From assembly GCF_003544875.1 (NCBI RefSeq), contig NZ_CP032093.1:2046001-2110000 (forward strand): DNA of 64,000 bases. Reading direction: 5' to 3'. Both the position numbers and the translations under genes were made by a program. This document shows positions 9,412-19,530 of this stretch, piece by piece. The notes beneath the pieces were generated by a model, which saw only the letters and a program-made list of their open reading frames with translations, made no database searches and was not told the origin of the DNA. Source of the DNA: Vibrio alfacsensis. Its GTDB lineage: Bacteria > Pseudomonadota > Gammaproteobacteria > Enterobacterales > Vibrionaceae. Every line of letters starts with the position of its first letter. The first letter of the stretch is position 1.

Positions 9412-9656
9412 GGCCGCTATTGTAAACGCAAATCTGTACGACTTCACATTATTCTTGATACAAAAGAATTAGCGAACGGCAAAATGACACAATAAGCTGC
9501 CAACCTTTTGTTTAATTTATGAAAACCGTCATCTGAGTTCAGTGCATATTGCGTATCTTTATCAATATTCCACTTCCAAATGCTTATGAAACAGCCAGTT
9601 ATAAATTATAAAATTGAATTTAGCGCTGATTTTTCTATCGTTTGCGTGAAAGCCGA

Positions 9657-9685
9657 TTGCTGATATCCACGAGCACTGCTATAGT
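9657..9685 (+). promoter_or_regulatory. Probable rne promoter
   Basis: TTGCTG at 9657-9662 and TATAGT at 9680-9685 are separated by 17 bases. A start near 9692 would give a leader of about 345 nt, close to the 361-nt leader known for E. coli rne. Prediction from sequence only. Confidence 0.65.
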
Positions 9686-9691
9686 TCACAG

Positions 9692-10037
9692 CTGCTAAGG
9701 AGGGTTTGGTTACATTTTGTTCACTACCATTCATTTATCCCCAGCAATGAGAGTAGGCTGTTGAAGCTCAAGTGCAGCACTGGCGTAAGACACGTTGAAT
9801 TCAACACACTTGCCTCTCTACTCCTCGCATATTCACGTTGAGTATCTACCGCCCGAATAGCGGGTCACAAGTTTACGTTTCCAAAGAAACCCAAAAAATT
9901 TGTGATGACTGAAGTGCCCCAGAGCATCCCCTTCCAGCCGGGAGGCTGCAAAACATAGCCATGGGATCAGGCACCGTGAAATAGCGAAAAAGTGGCAAGT
10001 AATTAAAAATATAAAGAAAAGACAACGAGAATTTTCA
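9692..10037 (+). promoter_or_regulatory. Long structured leader of rne (autoregulatory 5' UTR)
   Basis: There is no coding gene in the 626 bases between rluC and rne. The part downstream of the predicted start is long and holds several self-complementary stretches, including CCGCCCGAATAGCGGGT near 9850 and a run of short hairpins towards the gene. In enterobacteria RNase E shortens its own mRNA through such a leader (the rne5 element); the same role here is inferred from position and length, not from a covariance match. Confidence 0.6.
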
Positions 10038-13000
10038 ATGAAAAGAATGTTAATTAACGCAACTCAAAAAGAAGAGTTGCGTGTCGCTCTGGTTGATGGC
10101 CAGCGACTTTTCGATCTTGATATCGAGAGTCCAGGACATGAATCTAAAAAAGCGAATATCTACAAAGGACGTATTACACGTATCGAACCAAGCCTTGAAG
10201 CCGCATTTGTTGATTACGGTGCTGAGCGTCATGGTTTCCTCCCTCTTAAAGAAATTGCCCGCGAATATTTCCCTGAAGGTTACACTTACCAAGGTCGTCC
10301 AAGCATTAAAGAAGTGCTGACTGAAGGTCAAGAAGTCATCGTACAAGTGGAAAAAGAAGAGCGTGGTAGCAAGGGCGCAGCTCTAACTACTTTCATCTCT
10401 CTAGCAGGCAGCTACCTTGTTCTTATGCCTAATAACCCTCGAGCTGGCGGTATTTCTCGTCGTATCGAAGGTGACGAGCGCACTCAACTAAAAGCGGCAT
10501 TAAGCACACTAGAACTGCCTCAAGGCATGGGTCTAATTGTACGTACTGCTGGCGTTGGTAAGAGTGCAGAAGAACTTGAGTGGGATTTGAACGTACTACT
10601 TAACCACTGGAGTGCGATTAAGGGCGCGGCAGATTCTAACCCTGCTCCTTTCTTAATCCATCAAGAAAGTAACGTCATCGTTCGTGCAATTCGTGACTAC
10701 CTACGTCGTGACATCGGTGAAATCCTAATCGACAGCAACACCATTTACGAGCGTGCTAAAGAGCACATCAAATTGGTTCGTCCTGATTTCATCAGCCGCG
10801 TTAAAAAATACGAAGGCGAAGTGCCACTATTTAGCCACTACCAAATCGAAAGCCAAATCGAATCGGCTTTCCAACGTGAAGTGCGCTTGCCGTCTGGTGG
10901 TTCTATCGTAATCGACCCAACAGAAGCTCTAACTTCTATCGATATTAACTCTGCTCGTGCAACGAAAGGCGGTGATATCGAAGAGACAGCACTGAACACC
11001 AACTTAGAAGCAGCAGACGAAATTGCTCGTCAATTGCGTCTACGTGACCTTGGTGGTCTGGTTGTTATCGACTTTATCGATATGACACCAGTACGCCACC
11101 AGCGTGAAGTAGAAAACCGCTTACGTGAAGCCGTTCGTCTAGATCGTGCCCGCGTTCAAATCGGCCGTATTTCTCGCTTCGGTTTGTTAGAGATGTCTCG
11201 TCAGCGTCTGAGCCCTTCTTTAGCGGAAGCAAGCCACCATATTTGTCCTCGTTGTACGGGTACAGGTGTGGTTCGTGACAACGAATCTCTAGCACTTTCT
11301 GTTCTTCGTCTGATCGAAGAGGAAGCGCTAAAAGACAACACTGCGCAAGTACTTGCCGTTGTACCGGTACCAATCGCGTCTTACCTCCTCAACGAAAAAC
11401 GTCGCTCTGTGAACCACATTGAACGTAACCAAGAAGTGAAAATAACGGTTGTTCCTAACTCAGATATGGAAACACCGCACTTTGAAGTGATCCGTGTTCG
11501 TGAAGGCGAAGAGTTTGACCTGCTTTCTTACCTACTTCCAAAGAAACTGGAAGCAATGAAAGAAGCTGAAGGTAAAGATACGGGTGAAACTGAAATCAAA
11601 CCAAAGCGTATTGAAGAACCTGTACTAAAAGGTTTTGCTGCGCCTCAAACCGCTCCAACTCCAGCTCCAACTTCAAAACCTGCGCCTGTAGCTAAGAAGA
11701 AAGAAGCAGAACAAGAAGAGAAGCCAGGTCTATTCAGTCGTCTGATCAAAGCACTAGGTAACTTCTTCTTTGGTGGTTCTGAAGAAGCAAAAGAAGAACC
11801 AAAACAAGAAGAGAAGAAACCAAATCGCGATAACAAGCGTCCTCGACGTGATCGTAACGACCGCCGCCGTGGTAACCAACGTGATAACCGCGATAATCGT
11901 GATAACCGCGATAACCGCGATAACCGCGATAACCGCGATAACCGCGATAACAAGCGTCGTCGTAAACCTCGCGATGAGCAAGCGTCAGAGCAGAGCGAAG
12001 TACAACAGCAAACGAACAAACAGCAAAACCGTAACCAGAAGCGTAAGCCTAAAACTCAGCAAGCTGAAAAAGCTCAAGAGTCTAAAGCAAATGCAAAAGT
12101 AGCGGAGAAAGGCCTGCTGTTAGCGGCTGAAGCTCGTACTGAACCAAAATCAGAAGAAAGCAACGCGAAGCCAAACGCGAAAACAGAAAAAGTGAAAGAG
12201 CGCCGTCAACGTCGCAAACTGAACAAAGCTGTACGTGTTAAAGATCAGCTTGCATCTGAACAAGTTATTGAAGAACCAATTCAAGCGGTTCAACCTGTAG
12301 AGACGCCTGTTGAAAAAGTAGTAGAGCCAACTTTAGATACAGAAGTCGACACGCAGCAAGATAACAAGCAAGGCGAAAAACAACGCCGTAATCGTCGTTC
12401 ACCACGTCACCTACGTGCAAGTGGTCAACGTCGTCGTCGCGGTCGTGATCGTCGCCCTAACCCATTCCGCCTACGCAAGGGTGGTGTTGCCTCTCCTGAG
12501 ATGGCAATGGGTAAAGTGATGCCACGTTACATTCCAAAACCAGCTCCTAAGAAAGAAGAGCAAGTAAAAGAAGAAAACGTAGTAGCACCTGCAGTGTCAT
12601 CAGCATCAGTACCAGCGATGCAAGGTGGCTTTGCTTGCCCTGAAATGGCAATGGGTAAAGTCATCATTCGTCACGAAGCACCTGTGATTGCAGAAGCACC
12701 AATGGTTGTTACTGAAGCACCAGTTGTTGAAGATAACGTTCAACAAACAGTAGAACCAATCGTAGATGCGCCTATCGTGGAAACAGCCTTGACTGAGAAC
12801 ACGGCATCAGAAACGGCTGAAACACCAGTTGAGCCAATCGCTAAAAGCGTTGAAGTGCCAGTAGCTAAAGTAGTAACGGAAGAAACTGAAAGCGCTGTGG
12901 TAGAAACGCCAGTTCAAGCTCCAGCTGTAGAAGAGAAGAAGGAAGCTTCTGTAGAAGTCGCTGACAAGGCTCCTATCGCAGCAGTAGAGACTAAAGCGAA

Positions 13001-13190
13001 CGTTATTCAGGTTGTGTCTAAGCCACGCGCTAGCGCACCTATGACAAAAGCACCTGGTCCTCAAGAGCTTCGCGAAATTTCTGTAGCGCCAGCACCGTTA
13101 AAAACTGAGCGATACGCATCTAAAGGTGCGGGCAGCCAAGTTGCGACAAACCGTGCGTCTGCAAAAATGACTAAGCCAAACTTTAGCTAA
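10038..13190 (+). CDS. rne: Ribonuclease E
   Basis: Main endonuclease of mRNA decay and rRNA/tRNA processing, and scaffold of the degradosome at the inner membrane. Order: S1 domain (about 35-120), sensor and DNase I-like catalytic region with the metal aspartates in [10 protein letters not shown] (D302) and VVIDFIDM (D345), Zn-link CPRC at 403-406, then a long disordered C-terminal half with arginine-rich patches. The amphipathic membrane-anchor-like segment [15 protein letters not shown] is near residues 566-580. The last 30 residues ([17 protein letters not shown]) resemble the PNPase-binding tail of E. coli. Two copies of PEMAMGKV (near 821 and 868) and a DNR repeat array (616-639) are also present. 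1050 residues, against 1061 in E. coli. Confidence 0.98.
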   Translation: MKRMLINATQKEELRVALVDGQRLFDLDIESPGHESKKANIYKGRITRIEPSLEAAFVDYGAERHGFLPLKEIAREYFPEGYTYQGRPSIKEVLTEGQEVIVQVEKEERGSKGAALTTFISLAGSYLVLMPNNPRAGGISRRIEGDERTQLKAALSTLELPQGMGLIVRTAGVGKSAEELEWDLNVLLNHWSAIKGAADSNPAPFLIHQESNVIVRAIRDYLRRDIGEILIDSNTIYERAKEHIKLVRPDFISRVKKYEGEVPLFSHYQIESQIESAFQREVRLPSGGSIVIDPTEALTSIDINSARATKGGDIEETALNTNLEAADEIARQLRLRDLGGLVVIDFIDMTPVRHQREVENRLREAVRLDRARVQIGRISRFGLLEMSRQRLSPSLAEASHHICPRCTGTGVVRDNESLALSVLRLIEEEALKDNTAQVLAVVPVPIASYLLNEKRRSVNHIERNQEVKITVVPNSDMETPHFEVIRVREGEEFDLLSYLLPKKLEAMKEAEGKDTGETEIKPKRIEEPVLKGFAAPQTAPTPAPTSKPAPVAKKKEAEQEEKPGLFSRLIKALGNFFFGGSEEAKEEPKQEEKKPNRDNKRPRRDRNDRRRGNQRDNRDNRDNRDNRDNRDNRDNRDNKRRRKPRDEQASEQSEVQQQTNKQQNRNQKRKPKTQQAEKAQESKANAKVAEKGLLLAAEARTEPKSEESNAKPNAKTEKVKERRQRRKLNKAVRVKDQLASEQVIEEPIQAVQPVETPVEKVVEPTLDTEVDTQQDNKQGEKQRRNRRSPRHLRASGQRRRRGRDRRPNPFRLRKGGVASPEMAMGKVMPRYIPKPAPKKEEQVKEENVVAPAVSSASVPAMQGGFACPEMAMGKVIIRHEAPVIAEAPMVVTEAPVVEDNVQQTVEPIVDAPIVETALTENTASETAETPVEPIAKSVEVPVAKVVTEETESAVVETPVQAPAVEEKKEASVEVADKAPIAAVETKANVIQVVSKPRASAPMTKAPGPQELREISVAPAPLKTERYASKGAGSQVATNRASAKMTKPNFS
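11883..11954 (+). repeat. In-frame 9-bp tandem repeats inside rne
   Basis: Eight consecutive units of GATAACCGC (the second and last are variants), encoding Asp-Asn-Arg repeats in the RNA-binding arginine-rich region of RNase E. The frame is kept whatever the copy number, so the array can expand or shrink without breaking the gene. Confidence 0.95.
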
Positions 13191-13213
13191 TCAAAAAATA
13201 CGCTAACTAATTG

Positions 13214-13240
13214 AAAGGCTGCCGAAAGGCAGCCTTTTTT
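13214..13240 (+). terminator. Rho-independent terminator of rne
   Basis: AAAGGCTGCC GAA AGGCAGCC followed by six T's, 24 bases after the rne stop. The rest of the 313-bp gap up to the SulP gene shows no gene. Confidence 0.93.
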
Positions 13241-13503
13241 GCTATTTATCTCTCTCATTCATATTGTTCACATTAATATCAATGACTGATCACATTTGTG
13301 GTTCATTATTCGTATCATTCTTGAACTTAATCACACTTTTAGGTAGCATTCGCCGACTCTAGTTTTCGACACCATTCTGATGCTGCTCTTTTCCATTACA
13401 GTTTGTACTGATAATTGTAAGCGATATACCTGTTATTAGTACTGATGCAAACACGAATATGTGTCGAGAGAAAATTCATAGCCAAAAGAGCTCGATAATA
13501 AAC

Positions 13504-15063
13504 ATGTTCGAATTTCCGCAATTTTCTAAGCACTCCGTAAAGAACGATGTGCTATCAGGTCTGACCGTTGCTCTTGCATTGGTACCTGAAGCTGTAGCCT
13601 TTGCATTCGTCGCCGGCGTAGACCCTATGGTTGGTCTATACGCGGCATTCATTGTAGGCCTTATCACATCAATTTTTGGTGGCCGTCCAGGTATGATTTC
13701 TGGTGCAACTGGCGCAATGGCCGTTGTCATGGTTTCTCTTGTCGCTAGCCACGGTGTTCAATATCTCTTTGCTGCCATCATGCTAGCCGGCATCCTCCAA
13801 ATTGCTGCAGGTCTATTTAGACTGGGCAAGTTCATCCGAATTGTGCCTCACCCTGTCATGATTGGTTTCGTCAATGGTCTTGCTATTGTCATTTTCCTAG
13901 CTCAGCTTGGTCAATTCAAAGCACCAGACATCAACGGTATGTTAACGTGGCTTCCTCAAGAGCAAATGTTACTCATGCTAGGTCTTGTTGCATTAACAAT
14001 GGCTATCATTCATTTTCTACCTAAGTTCACAACAGCAGTACCATCGTCTTTGGTTGCAATCGTAACCGTTACCGCTCTTGTGATTGGATTAGATCTTGAA
14101 ACACGCACCGTTGTCGATTTTCTACGCACCATGTCTGGTGACGAAGCCGCAACCTTAGCAGGCTCACTACCAACATTCGCTATTCCGACCGTACCGTTTA
14201 CGCTAGAAACTCTGCAAATTATCTTGCCTTACGCGATTATTCTAGCGGCTATCGGTCTCATTGAATCATTGCTTACGCTGACGGTTCTCGATGAGATGAC
14301 AAACTCTCGTGGTCAATCCAACCGCGAATGTATCGGCCAAGGTATGGCGAACATGACATGTTCTGTATTTGGCGCGATGGGTGGTTGTGCGATGATCGGT
14401 CAATCAATGATCAACGTAAACTCAGGTGGTCGTGGCCGTCTATCTGGTATCGTTGCTGCAGTCGCACTGCTGATTTTCATCTTGTTTGCATCATCACTGA
14501 TTGAGATGATCCCACTAGCGGCTCTTGTTGGTGTCATGTTCATGGTTGTGATCGGTACGTTTGAGTGGGCAACATTCAAGCTTGCACGCCGTGTGCCTAA
14601 GCAAGACTTCTTCGTTATTGTTCTCGTTACGGTCGTCACTGTACTCACAGACCTTGCCGTCGCCGTCGCGGTTGGTGTGGTTGCATCAGCACTGATGTTC
14701 GCATGGCAACACGCCAAACACATTTACGCAGAGACACGCTTAAATGAAGAAGGTTCAAAAGAATATAAGATCCACGGTCCAATATTCTTTGGTTCTGCGG
14801 CCAATTTTCTTGAACTGTTTAATGCTCACGGCGATCCAAAAGACATCATCGTCGACTTTGCGGATTCTCGTGTCACCGACCATTCAGCGATTGAAGCGAT
14901 CGAAACGCTCGCAGAACGTTACGCAGCCCTAGGCAAGACATTGCACCTACGCCACTTAAGCCCAGATTGCCGTAAGCTTCTCGATAAAGCAGGCAGTTTG
15001 GTGGAAATCAATGTCAAAGAAGACCCTAGCTACAAAGTCGCGACAGACGTATTAGCAGGTTAA
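13504..15063 (+). CDS. SulP-family anion transporter with STAS domain
   Basis: A 519-residue inner-membrane transporter (from ATG at 13504; the in-frame upstream codons are not conserved in type). It opens with the SulP signature region [30 protein letters not shown], has about 10-12 hydrophobic segments to residue ~410, and ends with a cytoplasmic STAS domain (about 425-519). SulP proteins carry sulfate, bicarbonate, chloride or dicarboxylates, often with Na+ or H+; the substrate cannot be told from sequence. No partner carbonic anhydrase or sulfur gene is adjacent. It stands alone between terminators. Confidence 0.88.
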   Translation: MFEFPQFSKHSVKNDVLSGLTVALALVPEAVAFAFVAGVDPMVGLYAAFIVGLITSIFGGRPGMISGATGAMAVVMVSLVASHGVQYLFAAIMLAGILQIAAGLFRLGKFIRIVPHPVMIGFVNGLAIVIFLAQLGQFKAPDINGMLTWLPQEQMLLMLGLVALTMAIIHFLPKFTTAVPSSLVAIVTVTALVIGLDLETRTVVDFLRTMSGDEAATLAGSLPTFAIPTVPFTLETLQIILPYAIILAAIGLIESLLTLTVLDEMTNSRGQSNRECIGQGMANMTCSVFGAMGGCAMIGQSMINVNSGGRGRLSGIVAAVALLIFILFASSLIEMIPLAALVGVMFMVVIGTFEWATFKLARRVPKQDFFVIVLVTVVTVLTDLAVAVAVGVVASALMFAWQHAKHIYAETRLNEEGSKEYKIHGPIFFGSAANFLELFNAHGDPKDIIVDFADSRVTDHSAIEAIETLAERYAALGKTLHLRHLSPDCRKLLDKAGSLVEINVKEDPSYKVATDVLAG

Positions 15064-15068
15064 AAACA

Positions 15069-15100
15069 CAAAAAGGGATGAGCATGACTCATCCCTTTTG
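15069..15100. terminator. Bidirectional terminator between SulP gene and phosphatase
   Basis: AAAAGGGATGAG CATGA CTCATCCCTTTT lies between convergent genes, with an A tract on one side and a T tract on the other. Confidence 0.88.
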
Positions 15101-15139
15101 TTAATCTGGTGATTACTCGCTATTGAGCGATGATGCAGA

Positions 15140-15589
15140 CTATAGTTTTTTCAAAATGACGTCTGATGCTTCTTCTATGAGATCAAGTACCAACTCAAAG
15201 CCTGCATCTCCCCCATAGTATGGATCTGGAATTTCATCGTAATCTGAATCTGAATGGCTCAAAAACAGTGTAATTTTATACTGATGTTCAACAGGGCATA
15301 GATCCAATAGATCGCTAAGATTTGCCTTATCAGCGGCTAAAATCAGATCAAACTCTTCAAAATCCGACATTTTTACTTTGCGGGCTTTCATGCCTTTAAA
15401 TGAATAACCTCTCGCTTCCCCCGCTTGCATCGCTCGTGAATCAGGACGACTTCCTGAATGGCAACTAATTGTACCAGCGGAATCAACGGTTAAAGGGATG
15501 CTCTGCTCCAGTGATTTTGCTCTCAGTACCGCCTCGCCTGTTGGTGAGCGACAAATATTACCCATGCAAACTACCAGTACTTTTTTCAT
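15140..15589 (-). CDS. Low-molecular-weight protein-tyrosine phosphatase family protein
   Basis: The 149-residue product has the P-loop CMGNICRS (Cys8, Arg14) at its start and the general-acid loop DPYYGG near residue 120, the full catalytic set of low-molecular-weight tyrosine phosphatases (Wzb/Etp/YwlE type, also ArsC-like). No capsule genes or tyrosine kinase lie next to it, so it is not a typical Wzb of a capsule operon; a protein-arginine or general tyrosine phosphatase role is possible. It is divergent from cobO with 99 bp between. Confidence 0.9.
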   Translation of the reverse strand: MKKVLVVCMGNICRSPTGEAVLRAKSLEQSIPLTVDSAGTISCHSGSRPDSRAMQAGEARGYSFKGMKARKVKMSDFEEFDLILAADKANLSDLLDLCPVEHQYKITLFLSHSDSDYDEIPDPYYGGDAGFELVLDLIEEASDVILKKL

Positions 15590-15688
15590 TTTATTCCCTG
15601 AATTATCGGTGGTTTTTCTTCACGATTTGTTGATCTATCATAGCGAGATAATTTAGCAAACCCAAGCACACCAATCACAGGAAGTATT

Positions 15689-16294
15689 ATGTCTATCGAA
15701 GAGAACAAAGCTGCGCGTCACAAAGCTCGCCAACAAAAAGTCAAAGAACAGGTAGACGCAAAAATTGCGGCCGCTCAGGAAGAAAAAGGCCTATTGCTGA
15801 TTATTACGGGCAATGGGAAAGGCAAGTCAACATCGGGCTTTGGCACTATTGCGCGCGCGGTTGGGCATGGCCTAAAGTGCTCAGTAGCTCAGTTCATTAA
15901 GGGCACATGGGATAATGGCGAACGTAACTTACTTGAAAAACTAGGTGTTGAGTTCCAAGTAATGGCAACTGGCTTTACATGGGAGACTCAAAACAAGAGT
16001 CAAGATACTGAAGCTGCGCAGTTAGTATGGCAAGAATGTAAGCGTATGCTGCAAGACGAATCCATCGATGTGATTCTATTTGATGAACTGACCTATATGG
16101 TTAGCTACGGGTACATTGACTTAGATGAAGTTGTTGAAGCGCTGAACAATCGTCCTAAGATGCAGTCGGTGGTCATCGCAGGTCGTGGGGCTCATCGTAC
16201 TCTTATCGAGATGGCTGACACTGTATCTGAAGTAAAGAATGTAAAACATGCTTTTGAATCGGGCGTTAAAGCACTCAAAGGCGTTGATTGGTAA
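15689..16294 (+). CDS. cobO: Cob(I)yrinic acid a,c-diamide / cobinamide adenosyltransferase
   Basis: Adds the 5'-deoxyadenosyl group of ATP to the corrinoid cobalt (also called BtuR or CobA). The 201-residue protein has the P-loop ITGNGKGKSTSGFG near residue 38, the FIKGTWDNGERN substrate region, and VILFDELTYMVSYGY followed by VVIAGRGAH, all diagnostic of this family. It is alone here; no cobalamin riboswitch or other cob gene is visible nearby, consistent with use in salvage of imported corrinoids. Confidence 0.95.
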   Translation: MSIEENKAARHKARQQKVKEQVDAKIAAAQEEKGLLLIITGNGKGKSTSGFGTIARAVGHGLKCSVAQFIKGTWDNGERNLLEKLGVEFQVMATGFTWETQNKSQDTEAAQLVWQECKRMLQDESIDVILFDELTYMVSYGYIDLDEVVEALNNRPKMQSVVIAGRGAHRTLIEMADTVSEVKNVKHAFESGVKALKGVDW

Positions 16295-16371
16295 ATTTGC
16301 CAGTAACCAATTTAAATTACCGGCTCATTTGCTCGTTTGTCCCCAGACTTTACATCTCACTGATAGGCAAT

Positions 16372-16399
16372 AAAAAGGGTTAGCGTAATGCTAACCCTT
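16372..16399. terminator. Bidirectional terminator between cobO and the AsmA-like gene
   Basis: AAAAGGGTTAGC GTAAT GCTAACCCTT lies between convergent gene ends, with an A run on the left and T-rich sequence on the right. Confidence 0.85.
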
Positions 16400-16401
16400 C
16401 C

Positions 16402-18522
16402 TTACAACGGTTCTTCCCGAGACCAAAGAACTAAATTAGCGGAATAGATTTTTAACAACCCATCTACGGCTTCTTTCGTTTTCTCATCTTTAATTTTGTC
16501 CGTTAGCTTTTCAACGCCACGATCGATTTCTTTCTGTGCTTTTTGCTTCAACACATCATCAAAAACTAGCTTGAACTTAGGATCTGCCCATTTACCAGAA
16601 ACATTAATTGGAATGGTAATATCTTTAAGTTCGTCGATATTCTTACCACCTTGGCCCTCTAACGACCCAACAACCGAAGTGCTGATCGTAAAGTCCACTG
16701 TCTCATTTAAGTAATTCGCAGCCCCTTTACCACGCACACGCAATAATGGCGATTGAGCTTGAAGATCATCGGTAGAAACCTGGCCTTTATTCAGCTTGAG
16801 GGTCGCCGTCATCGCACTAAAGTCGGTTTTCTTCGTTTCGTCAGTCCCCTCTAGACTATGACCTTTAAACTTCGCGTAGTTTTCGCGAATCAATTGAGCA
16901 ACGTTAATGCCATTTACGGCACCATCAGTAAAGTTAATCGCGATCGTGCCGACAAGGTTTTTCTTCACCCCTGTAGGCGTCAAGCTTTTGCCACTGACGT
17001 TCACATCAATATTACCCGTGCCCTCTAACATGTCGTTATCTGCTACATCAACAAGTAGTGGCTGCACGTGCACACCTTTGATTGATTGCTTCGCGCTATA
17101 GCTTGCAGGAGAGTGGCGAGCATCTAATTTCGCGGTTGCTGAAATCGTTCCTTGGTACAGCTTAGAACTGAAAGACGTTAAGTCAAATACTCCGCGATTA
17201 ATCGAGAAGTTTGCATTTACCGCTTCCATTTTTGCGTTAGCCAATTTGAACTGATCGATCGTGATGTCACCTTTCACATCCAATGTTTTCAATGCTGAAA
17301 GATCCGGTTCTACTTCTGGGCCTATTGGAGCACTATTCCCATCGGATGCAGGTTTGTCACCCGTCGGCGCTTGCTTGTTTAAACCAAGAAACTCATCTAA
17401 ATCGATGTTTGGGCTGTGTACAGCAAAACGTACCTTAGGAATATCACCCAAAGTCACATCTGCTTTACCATCGAGCGCAATCGCATTCGCGGTCAGTTTC
17501 TCTAATACAAAACTCAAATGGCTTTTGGTCAAGTCAAACGAAAGATCTGAAGCCATGTCAACTTTCATTGGTGATTGAGGCAATGCATCACCGTCAAAAC
17601 TTGCGTTCAGCGTCAGTTTATTTAGTTGCACTTTGCTGATCGTCTCATCGACTGTCAACGCGCCGCCACCTTGCATATCCAACTTCATGCCACCCGCTTC
17701 GCCTTTTAACGCGTAATTTAGGTTATTTACCTTATTGAACTCAAACGTGTCTAAACCAATGGTTGCAGATTCAATCTTGTTAGTAGCATCAGCATAAGTT
17801 GCATCAAAGTTGATGTTTTTCAATGCGTAACTTGTAAGGCCTTTTGCCAATTTAAAATCCGTTTTACCTTGCGCAGTAAACGTTTGGGCATTCATCTCAC
17901 CTTTCACGCCAAAATCAGCCGTTGTCCAGTGATCAAAAGCAAACTGAGAGAGGTTTAGTGAGATATCAGACAGCTTGATATAAGTGCCAGCTTGCTTGTC
18001 TTGAACTTCAACATAGCCGTTCGAGATAGAAACGCCCGCAAGGTTGATCGTCCAATCAGAGGCTGAACGTTGCGATTCTGCTGCTTCTTCTGACGCCGCA
18101 GCCGTCGTTTGTTCTGCTTGCTGAGTTTGTGCTTTGGTTAACGCATCAATGTTTTTAGCGCCATCTTTCAATGTTTCAAGATAGAACTCAGCACCATCCA
18201 GTGTGACCTTGCCAATTTCTAACTGTTTGCTCAATAGTGGCATAACAGAAACATCAACGCCGACAGTGTCGACTTTAAACAAGTTTGGCTGGCTAAAGCC
18301 TTGTGGGTTTCTTAACTCAGTTCGACCCAGTTCGAAACCAATTGATGGGAAAAACTGCCAACTGATGTCCCCTTCAACGACCAGTTCCAGACCCGTTTGC
18401 TTTTGGGCTTGTTCTACAATAAGTGGCTTAAACTGGTTAGGGTTAACAAAAATAACCAACGCTAAAATGACAGCCAAAATTGCCACAACTGGTATGGCAA
18501 CAATTAAGAGCAGTTTCTTCAT
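16402..18522 (-). CDS. AsmA family protein
   Basis: A 706-residue protein with one N-terminal membrane segment (LLLIVAIPVVAILAVILALVIF), then a long beta-rich periplasmic region with FKPLIVEQAQKQTGLELVVEGDISW, which is the AsmA N-terminal domain, and a C-terminal AsmA/DUF748-like part (INFTDGAVNGINVAQLIRE). AsmA-like proteins belong to the bridge-like lipid transfer group and affect outer-membrane assembly in E. coli. Start: AAGGA is eight bases from the second ATG (18522) and only two from the first (18528), so I use the second. Monocistronic here; the C-terminus ends in an odd SANLVLWSREEPL tail overlapping the terminator region. Confidence 0.9.
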   Translation of the reverse strand: MKKLLLIVAIPVVAILAVILALVIFVNPNQFKPLIVEQAQKQTGLELVVEGDISWQFFPSIGFELGRTELRNPQGFSQPNLFKVDTVGVDVSVMPLLSKQLEIGKVTLDGAEFYLETLKDGAKNIDALTKAQTQQAEQTTAAASEEAAESQRSASDWTINLAGVSISNGYVEVQDKQAGTYIKLSDISLNLSQFAFDHWTTADFGVKGEMNAQTFTAQGKTDFKLAKGLTSYALKNINFDATYADATNKIESATIGLDTFEFNKVNNLNYALKGEAGGMKLDMQGGGALTVDETISKVQLNKLTLNASFDGDALPQSPMKVDMASDLSFDLTKSHLSFVLEKLTANAIALDGKADVTLGDIPKVRFAVHSPNIDLDEFLGLNKQAPTGDKPASDGNSAPIGPEVEPDLSALKTLDVKGDITIDQFKLANAKMEAVNANFSINRGVFDLTSFSSKLYQGTISATAKLDARHSPASYSAKQSIKGVHVQPLLVDVADNDMLEGTGNIDVNVSGKSLTPTGVKKNLVGTIAINFTDGAVNGINVAQLIRENYAKFKGHSLEGTDETKKTDFSAMTATLKLNKGQVSTDDLQAQSPLLRVRGKGAANYLNETVDFTISTSVVGSLEGQGGKNIDELKDITIPINVSGKWADPKFKLVFDDVLKQKAQKEIDRGVEKLTDKIKDEKTKEAVDGLLKIYSANLVLWSREEPL

Positions 18523-18644
18523 TCGCATTTTCCTTGCTCGTGTGTTTTCAAAATTATAATAGCTGACTCTGCATGCCTTAGACAGTTCCCTTAGTTTGCG
18601 AAAAAGTATCTTATCGGCTTTACAACTGGCTAATTTAAAACAAA

Positions 18645-18673
18645 AAGAAGTGACACCTAAGGTGCCACTTCTT
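18645..18673 (-). terminator. Terminator-like hairpin after udk
   Basis: AAGAAGTGACACC TAA GGTGCCACTTCTT forms a 13-bp stem with one mismatch, between udk and the start of the AsmA-like gene. On the minus strand it is followed by TTTTTG. Confidence 0.85.
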
Positions 18674-18707
18674 CATTCAAAATAAAGTGATATAGCCGTC
18701 TAAAAGC

Positions 18708-19349
18708 TTAAGCTTTCAGAAGTTTTGCAATGTGTGCTTTAAGAACATCAATCGCGATACGGTTTTTACCACCACGAGGTACGATGATATCCGCATATTG
18801 CTTAGATGGTTCGATAAACTGCATAAACATTGGACGAACCGTTTGCTGGTATTGTTTAAGAACAGATTCCATTGTACGGCCACGCTCTTCAACATCACGT
18901 TTCACGCGACGCAATAAACAGATGTCCAATGGCGTATCCATAAATACAGTCGCGTGCATAAGATCACGCAGGCGAGGATCCGTAAGCAACAAAATACCCT
19001 CAAGAATGATAACCTTTTTCGGTGTCATTAGGGTTGTCGTTGCGGTACGAGTATGGTCAGCATAACTGTACTCAGGCACTTCCACTGCTTCACCGCGCAC
19101 CAATTTTTCTAGGTGATCGCATAGCAAGTCGTGGTCTAACGCGCTCGGGTGGTCATAGTTAGTCTTTACACGCTCTTCCATGCTTAGGTGGCTTTGGTCG
19201 TTGTAGTAGCAATCTTCCGTGATAACACCGATTTGATGATCGCCCACTTTCTCGCGAAGCTCATTGTAAATCGTGCTCGCGATCAGACTTTTTCCAGAAG
19301 CAGAAGCGCCAGCAATACCTACGATGACGCATTGATTAATATCAGACAT
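18708..19349 (-). CDS. udk: Uridine kinase
   Basis: Phosphorylates uridine and cytidine in pyrimidine salvage. The 213-residue product has the P-loop [14 protein letters not shown] near residue 12, the substrate region [14 protein letters not shown], the [17 protein letters not shown] strand and [12 protein letters not shown]. All standard. It is 160 bp from mrp, in the order mrp-udk on the minus strand, which is common in Vibrio. Confidence 0.97.
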   Translation of the reverse strand: MSDINQCVIVGIAGASASGKSLIASTIYNELREKVGDHQIGVITEDCYYNDQSHLSMEERVKTNYDHPSALDHDLLCDHLEKLVRGEAVEVPEYSYADHTRTATTTLMTPKKVIILEGILLLTDPRLRDLMHATVFMDTPLDICLLRRVKRDVEERGRTMESVLKQYQQTVRPMFMQFIEPSKQYADIIVPRGGKNRIAIDVLKAHIAKLLKA

Positions 19350-19530
19350 TAGTTTGCACCCGATGATGATTTTCTAGTCACATAATTAGATAAACTGCCT
19401 GATTATAGGGAGTTCACCCCTTAGATACTAGCTGGATTTAGGGTTTAGTTATAACTTTCTATTTACCCAGAGGATTAATCTCCGAGCAAACGTTAAAATG
19501 AACAACTTTCAACCACAGCAAGCTATTTAA

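Noticed and set aside
11645..12019. Long open frames on the minus strand and a second plus frame within the RNase E C-terminal region, some with repetitive Leu/Ser/Arg or Ile/Thr/Ala composition.
   Set aside because: They are frame shadows of the repetitive DNR-coding array of rne; no ribosome sites and no sensible product.
13260..13500. Possible gene or RNA between rne and the SulP transporter.
   Set aside because: No open frame with a ribosome site, no tRNA-like or conserved RNA fold visible; treated as promoter region.
15689..16294. Cobalamin riboswitch upstream of cobO.
   Set aside because: Only 99 bases separate it from the divergent phosphatase gene, too short, and no B12-box is visible.
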